From the NCBI RefSeq assembly GCF_905187505.1, contig NZ_CAJJIC010000014.1, forward strand, positions 1 through 32,295: a stretch of 32,295 nt of DNA, given 5' to 3'. A model generated the notes under the pieces. That model saw nothing but the letters and a program-made list of their open reading frames with translations. It was not told the origin of the DNA and did no database searches. Position numbers and translations under genes: made by a program. This DNA comes from an uncultured Mailhella sp. GTDB lineage: Bacteria > Desulfobacterota > Desulfovibrionia > Desulfovibrionales > Desulfovibrionaceae. This document shows, in pieces, positions 14,665 to 22,834 of the stretch (position 1 is its first letter; every line of letters begins with the position of its first letter).

Positions 14665-17331
14665 ATGTCATTGAAGCAGCGCCTCGGTTTCACCGAAGAA
14701 CCCCTCTACGTGATGGACGGAAACGCCTTTCTGTTCCGGGGATTTTTTGCCAATTCCAGCATGTCCCGTTCCGACGGCTTTCCCACTGGGGCGCTGCACA
14801 TCGTGGGGCGCGTGCTGCTCAAGCTTCTGCGCGAGGAGCGGCCCAAGCATTTCGTCTTCGTCATGGACGGGCACGGCAGGCATTTTCGGCATGAGATCTT
14901 TCCGGCCTACAAGGCCAACCGTCCTCCGGCTCCGGAAGGGCTCGTCATGCAGATAGAGCCCTTGCAGAATCTCGTGCGCGCGCTCGGCATGAAGGTGCTC
15001 GTGTCCGAGGGCTGCGAAGCCGACGACTGCATCGCGAGTCTTGCCGCAAGGTACGGGAACGAACGTCCCGTGGTCATCATCGGCATGGACAAGGATCTGC
15101 GCCAGTGTCTGTCGCAGGGCGTGGTCATGTGGGATCCGGCTTCCCGCGAGGAGAAGATCGTCACGCTCGACTCGTTCCGCGAGGAGACCGGCCTTGAGCC
15201 TTCCCAGTGGCCGGACGTGCAGGCGCTCATCGGCGACACGGCCGACAACGTGCCCGGCGTGAAGGGCATAGGCGCAAAGACGGCGGAAAAGCTGTTCCGG
15301 GATTTCCGCAGCCTTGAGGACGTGCGCGACCGCATGGCCGAGGTGCCGCCTTCCATTCGAAAGAAGCTGGAAGGCAACGAGGACGCCATGTTCCTGTACC
15401 GGGAGCTCACTCGCCTGCATACCGACTGCTGCGCCGAGCCTCTGAAGGAGCTTTCCGTGGAGCCCATGGAGCGGGCGAAGGCACGCACCTTCCTTCGGGA
15501 ATTTGAGATGAATTCGCTTCTTCGCGAGCTCGACAGTCTGTTCCGGCAGGGCATCGTTGCCTTTCGCGGAGAGGACGCGGAGGAGACGGCGCCTTCCGGC
15601 GCTCCTTCCGTCAGGGCGGCCCGCCAGCTTTCTCTTTTCGACGAGCCTGCGCCCGTGCCCGTCATGGACGAGGTGACGGACCCCTCCCGTCTGCCCGCCT
15701 GTGCGGGGCTCGTGGCGGCGGTGACGCCTGCGCCCGTGGTGCATCGCTCCCAGAGCCGCGGACTGTGCGTGGCCGTGCGCCGGGGCGAACACGTGACGGA
15801 ATGTCTTTTTTCCGGCGACGATAGGGCGCTGGTGGCCTGGGCCGGCGACGCCGCCCTTGTGGTCACGCCGGATTTGAAGCGTCTTCTGCACGCTCATGCC
15901 GCCTGGGGCACCATTGCGCCGTCGCGCTTTTTCGACCTCGGACTTGCCGCCTACCTTCTTGCTCCCGAGGACAGGGATTACGGCTGGCCCAGCCTTTCCG
16001 CCCGTCAGGCGGAAAAGAGCGGCCTGCCCATGGAACGCCCGGCCTCCATTGCGCTTTCCCTGCATGACGACATGGTGAAGCGCCTTGAGCACGACGGTCT
16101 GCTCAAGCTTCTGCGCGACATGGAAATGCCGCTCATTCCCGTGCTCGTCGCCATGGAAGACGCGGGCATCACCATAGACAAGGCGGCGCTGAAGGACTTT
16201 CTGGATGAGGTCCAGAGCGAACTCGACGCGCTTACCGAACGCATTTACAAGGAGGCGGGGCAGGAGTTCAACATACGCTCCGCCCAGCAGATAGGCGAGA
16301 TTCTCTTCAAGAAGCTGGGCCTTGCGGCGGCAAAGTCCACCAAGGGCGGTCAGGCCTCCACGTCTCAGGCCGTGCTGGAAAAGCTGTCCGGCAAGCATCC
16401 CGTGGTGGACGCGCTTCTTGAGTACCGCAAGCTGGAAAAAATGCGCTCCACCTATCTTGAGCCCCTGCCGCGTCTCGCAGGGCCCGACAACCGCATTCAT
16501 ACCACCTTCAATCAGACGGCCACGGCCACGGGGCGCCTTTCCTCCAGCAATCCCAATCTGCAGAACATTCCCGTGCGGGGCGAGCTCGGACGGAGAATGC
16601 GCACCTGCTTTACGGCCGGGCCGGGCATGAGACTCATTTCCGCGGACTATTCGCAGGTGGAGCTTCGCGTGCTCGCGCACTATTCCGAGGACCCCACGCT
16701 CATCGACGCCTTCCGCAACGGCGAGGACATCCATACCCGCACGGCCGCCCTGCTGCACGACGTGGATCCCTCGCAGATAGGTCCGGACGAGCGCAGAAAG
16801 GCCAAGACCATCAACTTCGGCCTCATCTACGGCATGGGCGCGCGCAAGCTCGGTCAGGACCTCGGCATCCCCATGTCGGAAGCCAAGATGTTCATCGAGC
16901 GCTACTTTGCCCGCTTTGCGCACATCAAGGAGTTCTTCGACAGCGTGGAGAAAGAGGCGAGAAAAAACGGCTACGTCACCACCATTTCCGGACGGCGCAG
17001 GCCCCTGCCGGACATGCTCTCCCAGAGCGGACAGGCGCGGGCGCTTGCCGAGAGACAGGCCGTGAACACCCTCATTCAGGGCTCCGCCGCCGACCTCATC
17101 AAGCTGGCCATGCTTGCGGTGTACGGCGACGCAGAACTGCGCCGCATGAAGGCAAGGCTGCTTCTTCAGATACACGACGAACTCATTGTGGAAGCGCCTG
17201 AGGAGCATGCCGAAGAGGCGGCCGCAAGGCTTGCCCGGCTCATGACCGACACGTCGGCCTGGGGCATGGAGCTTCGCGTGCCGCTTGTGGCGGATGCGGG
17301 CATAGGCCGCAACTGGGGCGAGGCGCATTAG
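14665..17331 (+). CDS. polA: DNA polymerase I, proofreading residues absent
   Basis: Repair and Okazaki-fragment polymerase of 888 residues. The 5'-3' nuclease domain fills about 1-300 (YVMDGNAFLFRG, GCEADDCIASLA, IIGMDKDLR, then GDTADNVPGVKGIGAKTAEKLF). The polymerase domain has motif A DYSQVELRVLAHYSEDP with Asp661, motif B RRKAKTINFGLIYG near 710-723, and motif C QIHDELIVEAP with Asp838. The middle region (about 330-470) aligns in place with the 3'-5' exonuclease domain but lacks the DTET, NLKYD-type and YAAED-type metal-binding motifs. It should therefore not proofread, as in Taq and Bst enzymes. Shine-Dalgarno GAGGAG is at 14653-14658. Confidence 0.96.
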   Translation: MSLKQRLGFTEEPLYVMDGNAFLFRGFFANSSMSRSDGFPTGALHIVGRVLLKLLREERPKHFVFVMDGHGRHFRHEIFPAYKANRPPAPEGLVMQIEPLQNLVRALGMKVLVSEGCEADDCIASLAARYGNERPVVIIGMDKDLRQCLSQGVVMWDPASREEKIVTLDSFREETGLEPSQWPDVQALIGDTADNVPGVKGIGAKTAEKLFRDFRSLEDVRDRMAEVPPSIRKKLEGNEDAMFLYRELTRLHTDCCAEPLKELSVEPMERAKARTFLREFEMNSLLRELDSLFRQGIVAFRGEDAEETAPSGAPSVRAARQLSLFDEPAPVPVMDEVTDPSRLPACAGLVAAVTPAPVVHRSQSRGLCVAVRRGEHVTECLFSGDDRALVAWAGDAALVVTPDLKRLLHAHAAWGTIAPSRFFDLGLAAYLLAPEDRDYGWPSLSARQAEKSGLPMERPASIALSLHDDMVKRLEHDGLLKLLRDMEMPLIPVLVAMEDAGITIDKAALKDFLDEVQSELDALTERIYKEAGQEFNIRSAQQIGEILFKKLGLAAAKSTKGGQASTSQAVLEKLSGKHPVVDALLEYRKLEKMRSTYLEPLPRLAGPDNRIHTTFNQTATATGRLSSSNPNLQNIPVRGELGRRMRTCFTAGPGMRLISADYSQVELRVLAHYSEDPTLIDAFRNGEDIHTRTAALLHDVDPSQIGPDERRKAKTINFGLIYGMGARKLGQDLGIPMSEAKMFIERYFARFAHIKEFFDSVEKEARKNGYVTTISGRRRPLPDMLSQSGQARALAERQAVNTLIQGSAADLIKLAMLAVYGDAELRRMKARLLLQIHDELIVEAPEEHAEEAAARLARLMTDTSAWGMELRVPLVADAGIGRNWGEAH

Positions 17332-17474
17332 TTCCGGGACCGTTCCGATCTTCCCTTTTTCGGCGTGGAGGGCGCGCATGGAGGGGACCGTTCCTTTCCG
17401 CACGATTCGGCCCCGCCGGTCTTTTTGCACAGTTTCGACAGCACGGGCTTTTGCCCGGCACAGGTGATATTGTC

Positions 17475-19379
17475 ATGGCTCTTCTTTCCGTTCAGGATGC
17501 CGGCCTTACGCTCGGCAACAGACAGCTTCTTGATCATACCGAACTTTTCGTGGAGCAGGGCGACAGACTCTGCATCGTGGGCCGCAACGGCGTGGGCAAG
17601 TCTTCTCTTCTGTCGGTACTTGCCGGAAGGCTTCCTCTGGACTACGGGGAGAGGCATGAGGAACCCGGTCTCCGCATAGGCTATGTTCAGCAGGCCGTGC
17701 CTGATCACTGGAAGGGCTCGGTGTTCAGCGTGACGGCCGACGCTCTCGGAAAGGAAGGGCATCTTCTGGCCGCGGCTCATCTCATCGCTTCCGACAGGCG
17801 CGATCTTCTGCCGCCGGACCTTGCGAAGGAAGCGGATCTTGTCATGGAGCACGGCGAGGTGTGGGAGCGGCACGGCGAGGTGCTCGGCGTCATCAACAGT
17901 CTCGCCCTCGACCCGGAGGCGGATTTTTCCACGCTCTCCGGCGGAACGCGCCGCCGCGTGGCGCTGGCCCGCGCCCTCATCGCCTCGGACGTGCTGCTTC
18001 TCGACGAACCTACCAACCATCTGGACATAAGCACCATAAGCTGGCTGGAAGAGTATCTGGCAAGGCAGGCCAGAACGCTGGTCTTCATCAGTCATGACCG
18101 GGCCTTCGTTCGGAGGCTCGCCACGCGCATGGCGGAGCTGGACCGTGCGAAGATATACAGCTACGCCTGCGGATTCGATGCCTATCTTGAGCGGAGAGAG
18201 GAGCGTCTGCACGCCGAAGACATGCAGAACGCCGTGTTCGACAAGAAGCTCGCGCAGGAGGAGGCATGGATACGGCAGGGCATCAAGGCCCGCCGCACCC
18301 GCAACATGGGCCGTGTGCGGGAGCTCATGAAGATGCGCGAGGAGCGCGCCGCACGGAGGGAAAGAACGGGCACGGCCACGCTCAACGTGCAGGAGGCGGA
18401 GAAGTCGGGCAGGCTGGTGGCGGAAATGAAGAACGTTTCCTTCACCTGGCCGGACGGCTACAAGGTGTTTGAAGACGCAAACGTCATCATTCAGCGCGGC
18501 GAGAAGATAGGTCTCATAGGCGACAACGGCGCGGGCAAGACCACGTTTCTGCGCGTGCTCCTGGGCGAGCTTGCGCCCACTTCGGGCACGGTGCGTCTCG
18601 GCACGGGGCTGGAGATCGCCTACTTCGACCAGCTTCGCGACTCGCTGGACGACGAGAAGAGCGTTATGGACAACGTGGCCGAGGGCAACGACCGCGTGAC
18701 CATCAACGGAGAGCCCCGTCACGTGGCGGGGTACCTTCAGGATTTTCTTTTTGATTCCAGTCGGCTGAGAACGCCCGTGGGCCTGCTTTCCGGCGGCGAG
18801 CGCAACAGGCTTCTGCTGGCAAAGCTCTTCACCCGGCCTTCCAACCTGCTTGTGCTCGACGAACCCACCAACGATCTCGATGCCGAAACCCTGGAACTTC
18901 TGGAAGAAATGCTCGCCTCCTACAAGGGCACGGTCATCGTGGTGAGCCACGACCGCGCCTTTCTCGACGAACTTGTGACCGGCACCATCGCTCTTGAGGG
19001 CGACGGCAGGGTGCGCGAGTACGTGGGCGGCTACACCGACTGGCTTCGGCAGCGTCAGAAGCCGGAGGAAAAGAAGGCGGTGTCCTCGAAGGAGAGCTGG
19101 AAGGAGAATGCGCCTAAAAAGCGCCGCCTTTCCTACAAGGAGCAGCGCGAGCAGGAAGCCCTTCTCAAGGAGCGGGAAGAGATGCCCGCAAGGCTCGATG
19201 CGCTGGAAAAGGAGCAGAAGGAGCTGGAGGCGGCCCTGGCCGATCCCGACCTTTTCAGCCGCGATCCCGAGGCCTTCAACGTCAAGGTCGCCCGTCTTCC
19301 GAAGGTCGAGGAAGAGCAGCTTGCTCTTCTTGAGCGCGCCGATGAAATAGAAGCCAGACTCAAGGAGCTGGAAATCTGA
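17475..19379 (+). CDS. uup: ABC-F ATPase Uup
   Basis: This 634-residue soluble protein has two ABC ATPase domains and no membrane segment, the layout of the ABC-F family acting on ribosomes or branched DNA. Domain 1: Walker A GRNGVGKS (36-43), signature LSGGTRRR near 154, Walker B VLLLDEPTNHLD near 175. Domain 2: Walker A GDNGAGKT near 349, signature LSGGERNR near 438, then LLVLDEPTNDLD. A charged coiled coil from about 547 to the end (KRRLSYKEQREQEALLK onward) is the Uup-type C-terminal DNA-binding region and separates it from EttA. Shine-Dalgarno AGGTGAT is at 17462-17468. It follows polA by 143 bp, and a hairpin terminator follows. Confidence 0.9.
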   Translation: MALLSVQDAGLTLGNRQLLDHTELFVEQGDRLCIVGRNGVGKSSLLSVLAGRLPLDYGERHEEPGLRIGYVQQAVPDHWKGSVFSVTADALGKEGHLLAAAHLIASDRRDLLPPDLAKEADLVMEHGEVWERHGEVLGVINSLALDPEADFSTLSGGTRRRVALARALIASDVLLLDEPTNHLDISTISWLEEYLARQARTLVFISHDRAFVRRLATRMAELDRAKIYSYACGFDAYLERREERLHAEDMQNAVFDKKLAQEEAWIRQGIKARRTRNMGRVRELMKMREERAARRERTGTATLNVQEAEKSGRLVAEMKNVSFTWPDGYKVFEDANVIIQRGEKIGLIGDNGAGKTTFLRVLLGELAPTSGTVRLGTGLEIAYFDQLRDSLDDEKSVMDNVAEGNDRVTINGEPRHVAGYLQDFLFDSSRLRTPVGLLSGGERNRLLLAKLFTRPSNLLVLDEPTNDLDAETLELLEEMLASYKGTVIVVSHDRAFLDELVTGTIALEGDGRVREYVGGYTDWLRQRQKPEEKKAVSSKESWKENAPKKRRLSYKEQREQEALLKEREEMPARLDALEKEQKELEAALADPDLFSRDPEAFNVKVARLPKVEEEQLALLERADEIEARLKELEI

Positions 19380-19415
19380 CGTACTTGTCTGCGTTCTTTG
19401 CATGAAAGGATTCCG

Positions 19416-19447
19416 AAATGCCCGTGTCCCCGCGACACGGGCATTTT
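19416..19447 (+). terminator. Terminator of uup
   Basis: A perfect 13-bp stem (AAATGCCCGTGTC, 19416-19428, with 19434-19446) is followed by TTTTCC. It starts 37 bp after the stop codon of uup. Confidence 0.85.
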
Positions 19448-19740
19448 CCGTATCCCGGACCGGGGTCGCCCCGGAAATGCCGGGGGCGAAAAGCTGGCGG
19501 CCGGGGGCGGATTGTCGTATTCTGATGAAAAGCCCGGGGCTTCGGCATGAATGAGCGAAAAGCGCAGGTCAGCACCGCTGAATCATGGCTTGCGCGGATG
19601 AACGGAGGATCGGGACGGCGCGGGCGCGTGAGCCGCTGCTTTTTGCGTCCTCTCCCGCCGCAGGAACCGGGCTGAATGCATGACGACGACGGCATGCCGG
19701 TGGACGGTATCGAGTAAAATCCTGTTTCAGGGAGGTTGTT
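19448..19740. other. Gap upstream of the metallo-hydrolase gene
   Basis: GC-rich and non-coding. TAAAAT at 19714-19719 could be a -10 for the next gene, but no matching -35 is visible. Nothing else is supported. Confidence 0.35.
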
Positions 19741-20610
19741 ATGTGGAAGGCAATCGTTCAACTTATGGGAGTATGCATGATGGTGACCACAGGTTCCATG
19801 TCCGCACAGGCCGGAGGAATACCGTTCAATGAGTTTTCCGTGGGAGAGGTGAACCTGAGAGTCATGTCCCTCGTGCAGAAGGATTTGAACTCCTCCATTT
19901 TGATGCCGTCCACGGAAGAGCAGAAGAAGGCCGTGGCCGCCGCCTATCCCGACGGCGCAGTTCACAACGTGCTCAACGTGCTGCTCATCCGCGTGCCCGG
20001 AGCCGTGGCCCTGGTGGACACGGGCTACGACTGGACGGACGCGCAGATGGACGAGGCTCTTCGGGAAGCCGGTCTCGACAGAGGCGACGTGACGCACGTC
20101 ATCATCACCCACGCGCACGGCGATCATGTGGGCGGACTCGTGAAGGACGGCAGGGCCTCGTTCCCGTCGGCCGTGGTACTGTTCCCCGAGAGGGAGCTTT
20201 CGTACTGGACCAGTGAGGCGAACCGTCAGGCGGCCAAAGGCGGCGCGGTGAAGATTTTCGAGAACGTGGCGAACATTGCTGCCGCGTACAAGGGCCGCGT
20301 GGCCACGTTTGAAGCCGGAGAGAGCGTGTGCGCGCAGCTGCCCGGCGTTCTGGCCGTGGATGAGGCCGGACATACCCCGGGTCATGTGGGCATCATGGTG
20401 TCGGCCGAAGGACGGACCTTCGTGTTCTGGAGCGATCTTCTGCACGCCTTCGACGTGCAGGCGGCGCATCCTGCCGTGTCTGCGAGCTTCGACATGGACC
20501 CGGCCGCCGCAGCCCGCGTGCGCGAGGACATGCTGAACCGTGCCCGCAAGGAAGGCTGGCTGGTCACAGGTTCCCATGTGCCCTTTACCGGACCGCGCGT
20601 ACTGAAGTAG
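19741..20610 (+). CDS. Exported metallo-beta-lactamase-fold hydrolase
   Basis: This 289-residue protein has a signal peptide-like start (hydrophobic residues 4-20, SAQA cleavage near 24). The metal-binding motif THAHGDHVGG gives His124, His126, Asp128 and His129. Further ligands are likely His211 or His215 in AGHTPGHVG, Asp232 in FWSDLLH and His279 in GSHVPF. All ligands of a two-metal MBL hydrolase appear present. The architecture resembles exported lactonase or alkyl-hydrolase-like members rather than true beta-lactamases. The substrate cannot be named. Shine-Dalgarno GGAGG is at 19732-19736. It ends in a terminator shared with the convergent metK. Confidence 0.8.
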   Translation: MWKAIVQLMGVCMMVTTGSMSAQAGGIPFNEFSVGEVNLRVMSLVQKDLNSSILMPSTEEQKKAVAAAYPDGAVHNVLNVLLIRVPGAVALVDTGYDWTDAQMDEALREAGLDRGDVTHVIITHAHGDHVGGLVKDGRASFPSAVVLFPERELSYWTSEANRQAAKGGAVKIFENVANIAAAYKGRVATFEAGESVCAQLPGVLAVDEAGHTPGHVGIMVSAEGRTFVFWSDLLHAFDVQAAHPAVSASFDMDPAAAARVREDMLNRARKEGWLVTGSHVPFTGPRVLK

Positions 20611-20749
20611 TGAGCCGCTTCGGGGAATTTCATCCCTGATCTTGCCGGAAATTTTCGTCTGAAGCCGGGACACGGCTCCGGCAGGGGCTTCCGCTTTCGA
20701 GCGGACGACGCTGATGAGGGCCTTTTCTGCCGGCAACGCGGTTAAACAA

Positions 20750-20800
20750 AAAACGCGGAGGAAGAACAGGTCGTTCTTTCTCCGCGTTTTCGTCTTTTTG
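20750..20800. terminator. Bidirectional terminator between MBL gene and metK
   Basis: An 18-bp stem (20750-20767 with 20773-20790, one G/T wobble, loop AGGTC) is followed by T-rich tails on both strands: TTTTCGTCTTTTT on plus, and a T-run followed by GTTT on minus. The metK stop is at 20808. Confidence 0.88.
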
Positions 20801-20807
20801 GGGAAAA

Positions 20808-21983
20808 TTACAGCTTGGCGGCGGTCAGAAGATCGTTCACGGCGTCGCGCTTTTCCCAGGTGAAGTCGGGAAGCTCGCGGCCGAAGTGACCGTAGCAGGA
20901 GGTCTTGCTGTAGATGGGACGCTTCAGATCGAGGCGCTTGCAGATGAAGTAGGGACGCAGATCGAACACCTCGCGCACGATCTTCGTGAGCTGTTCGTCA
21001 GGGAGCCTGCCGGTATCGAAGGTGTGCACCAGCACGGAAACGGGCTCGGCCACGCCGATGCAGTAGGCAAGCTGCACTTCGCAGCGGTCGGCAAGACCGG
21101 CCGCCACGATGTTCTTGGCCACGTAGCGGGCCATGTACGCGCCGGAGCGGTCGACCTTGGACGGGTCCTTTCCGGAGAACGCGCCGCCGCCGTGGTTGCC
21201 CATGCCGCCGTAGGTGTCCTGAATGATCTTGCGGCCGGTGAGACCGCAGTCGCCCATGGGACCGCCGATGACGAAACGTCCCGTGGTGTTGATGAAGATT
21301 TCGCAGTCCTTTTCGTCGAAGTAGCCGGTGGGCTCGAGAATGGGACGGATGACTTCCTTCTTCACGGCTTCCACGATGTCGTCGTGGCTCACCTTGGGCG
21401 AGTGCTGGGTGGAAACCACCACGTTGTTGATGCGCACGGGCTTGCCGTCGATGTACTCAAAGGAAACCTGGGTCTTGCCGTCGGGACGGAAGAAGTCGAC
21501 GATGCCGTTCTTGCGCACGCGGGAAAGCTGCAGCGAGAGCTGATGCGCCCAGTAGATGGGGGCGGGCATGAGCGTGTCGGTCTCGTTGGAGGCGAAGCCG
21601 AACATCATGCCCTGGTCGCCCGCGCCCTGATCTTCGGGATTGGCGCGGTTGACGCCCTGCGCGATGTCGGGCGACTGCTTGTCGATGGAGGAAAGCACGG
21701 CGCAGGTCTGGGCGTCGAAACCCATGTCGGACCCGACGTAGCCGATGTCGCGGATGGTGCGGCGCACGATGGCGGGAAGGTCTGCGTAGCCCTTGGTGGT
21801 GATTTCGCCGGCAACGATGGCCATGCCCGTGGTTACCAGCGTTTCACAGGCGACGTGGGAGTCTTGGTCCTGCTGAAGCAGGGCGTCGAGCACGGCGTCG
21901 GAAATCTGGTCGGCTACCTTGTCGGGATGGCCTTCGGTCACGGATTCGGAGGTGAAGAGGTATTTGCCTTTAGAGGGGATCAT
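20808..21983 (-). CDS. metK: S-adenosylmethionine synthetase
   Basis: It makes SAM from methionine and ATP. The protein has 391 residues, close to the family norm. Visible are FTSESVTEGHPDK (10-22) with active-site His19 and Asp21, the ATP loop GAGDQGMMFGFA, and the phosphate loop GGGAFSGKDPSKVDRSGAY. I start at ATG 21983 because AAGGAG lies 6 nt upstream; the frame extends open to 22067 but without a ribosome site or homology. A good promoter at 22109-22137 gives a leader of about 120 nt, longer than needed, which may carry control elements. Confidence 0.97.
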   Translation of the reverse strand: MIPSKGKYLFTSESVTEGHPDKVADQISDAVLDALLQQDQDSHVACETLVTTGMAIVAGEITTKGYADLPAIVRRTIRDIGYVGSDMGFDAQTCAVLSSIDKQSPDIAQGVNRANPEDQGAGDQGMMFGFASNETDTLMPAPIYWAHQLSLQLSRVRKNGIVDFFRPDGKTQVSFEYIDGKPVRINNVVVSTQHSPKVSHDDIVEAVKKEVIRPILEPTGYFDEKDCEIFINTTGRFVIGGPMGDCGLTGRKIIQDTYGGMGNHGGGAFSGKDPSKVDRSGAYMARYVAKNIVAAGLADRCEVQLAYCIGVAEPVSVLVHTFDTGRLPDEQLTKIVREVFDLRPYFICKRLDLKRPIYSKTSCYGHFGRELPDFTWEKRDAVNDLLTAAKL

Positions 21984-22102
21984 GGTCTCTCCTTGAAGTT
22001 CACGAGGCGCTCGGAGGGATGCGGCAGGAACCGGAAGCCGTGAGCATGGGGCATCCGGGAAAGACATATCTTTATATCAAGCTATGGTAATATGCCTTTC
22101 AC
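21984..22102 (-). other. metK 5' leader with repeats and hairpins
   Basis: The inferred transcript leader has GATAT-AAA-GATAT (22057-22069), a 5-bp stem AAAGA/TCTTT around it, and GGATGC/GCATCC (about 22045-22050 with 22018-22023) enclosing a GC-rich loop. I could not match it to a known SAM riboswitch class. SahR regulates SAM-cycle genes in Desulfovibrio, so an operator is a possibility I cannot confirm by eye. Confidence 0.3.
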
Positions 22103-22108
22103 TCCGAC

Positions 22109-22137
22109 ACTATACACGGGGAGTTGCGGCCTGTCCA
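22109..22137 (-). promoter_or_regulatory. Sigma-70 promoter of metK
   Basis: Minus strand TGGACA (22137-22132, five of six), a 17-bp spacer, then TATAGT (22114-22109, five of six). Start near 22102. Confidence 0.75.
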
Positions 22138-22142
22138 GCTTC

Positions 22143-22171
22143 TTGACTCGATAACATGGTAACGTTATGCC
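22143..22171 (+). promoter_or_regulatory. Possible promoter of the cysteine-hydrolase-like, murJ, ispH unit
   Basis: TTGACT (22143-22148, five of six), a 17-bp spacer and TATGCC (three of six). ATAAC/GTTAT inverted halves at 22151-22168 lie between the two boxes and could hold a repressor. It is divergent from the metK promoter. Confidence 0.4.
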
Positions 22172-22252
22172 CTTAAGAAAGGGGAAACAGAAGGATGGTT
22201 TCTGGCCCGGCCGGCGGGTCCTCCTGCTTCAAGTGCCTGTCCGGGAGTGTTC

Positions 22253-22834
22253 ATGCAGTCTTTCTATCAGGGGAAAATCGACAATTTCTGCGCCATGTAC
22301 GCGGTGCTCAACGCGCTGCAGGTGCTTTTCAGCATAGGGCCGCTTCAGGCGAGGCGCATATTCAACCGCGTGCTGCTCGCGCAGTCGGCGGATGCCGACA
22401 CGTTCTCGCGCATTCTCGAGCACCGGACGGACTATGTGGCGCTTGTGGACTACATGCTCGACGACGTCAGACGGCATGAGTTTCCCGCTCTTTGCGTGAG
22501 CGCGCCCTTCACTCCGGACACGTCCTGCAATGTGGTGTGGGAAGCCTTGCGTTCCTGCGCGCGGCCGCCCATGCCTCTCGTTTCCGTGTTTCGTTTTCTG
22601 CGCATCGCTCCGCCGTCGGAGAAGCCCTACGTGGATCACTGGACGGTGGGACATTATATGGATATGGAGGGGCTGCACTTTATGGACTGCAGCCTGGAGG
22701 CGGGCGCGCTTTACTGCCTGCCCTATGCGAAACTGACGGATCCGTGGCGTCCTCTCAGTCGGGAATATGTGGTCATCCCGCCGGAAAGCGTAAGGATTCT
22801 GTCTGCTTCCCGCTCTGCGGGCCTTCCGGTATGA
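22253..22834 (+). CDS. Papain-like cysteine hydrolase-like protein, function unknown
   Basis: I do not recognise the family by name. The 193-residue protein has the ordered residues of a papain-fold enzyme: Gln6 (oxyanion hole), Cys13 in DNFCAMYAVLNAL with the Cys at the start of a helix, His129 in VDHWTVGHY, and Asp145 in HFMDCS. This resembles C39-like or bacteriocin-type peptidases and related amidotransferases. No signal peptide or membrane segment is seen, so it looks cytosolic. The start at ATG 22253 has GGGAG six nt upstream; a GTG at 22247 is the alternative. Its stop overlaps the murJ start as ATGA, so it is translationally coupled to the lipid II flippase. A role in envelope precursor handling is only a guess. 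Confidence 0.7.
   Translation: MQSFYQGKIDNFCAMYAVLNALQVLFSIGPLQARRIFNRVLLAQSADADTFSRILEHRTDYVALVDYMLDDVRRHEFPALCVSAPFTPDTSCNVVWEALRSCARPPMPLVSVFRFLRIAPPSEKPYVDHWTVGHYMDMEGLHFMDCSLEAGALYCLPYAKLTDPWRPLSREYVVIPPESVRILSASRSAGLPV

Noticed and set aside
17336..17394. Direct repeat GGGACCGTTCC at 17336-17346 and 17384-17394
   Set aside because: Only 11 bp, two copies, not linked to a promoter element or gene boundary that would give it a role.
21984..22102. Known SAM riboswitch in front of metK
   Set aside because: I could not find the conserved core of SAM-I, SAM-II or SAM-III/SMK by eye, so I list it only as a leader.
22195..22479. Plus-strand frame overlapping the cysteine-hydrolase-like gene
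   Set aside because: Different frame from a protein with ordered catalytic residues, Arg/Ala-rich and without a ribosome site.
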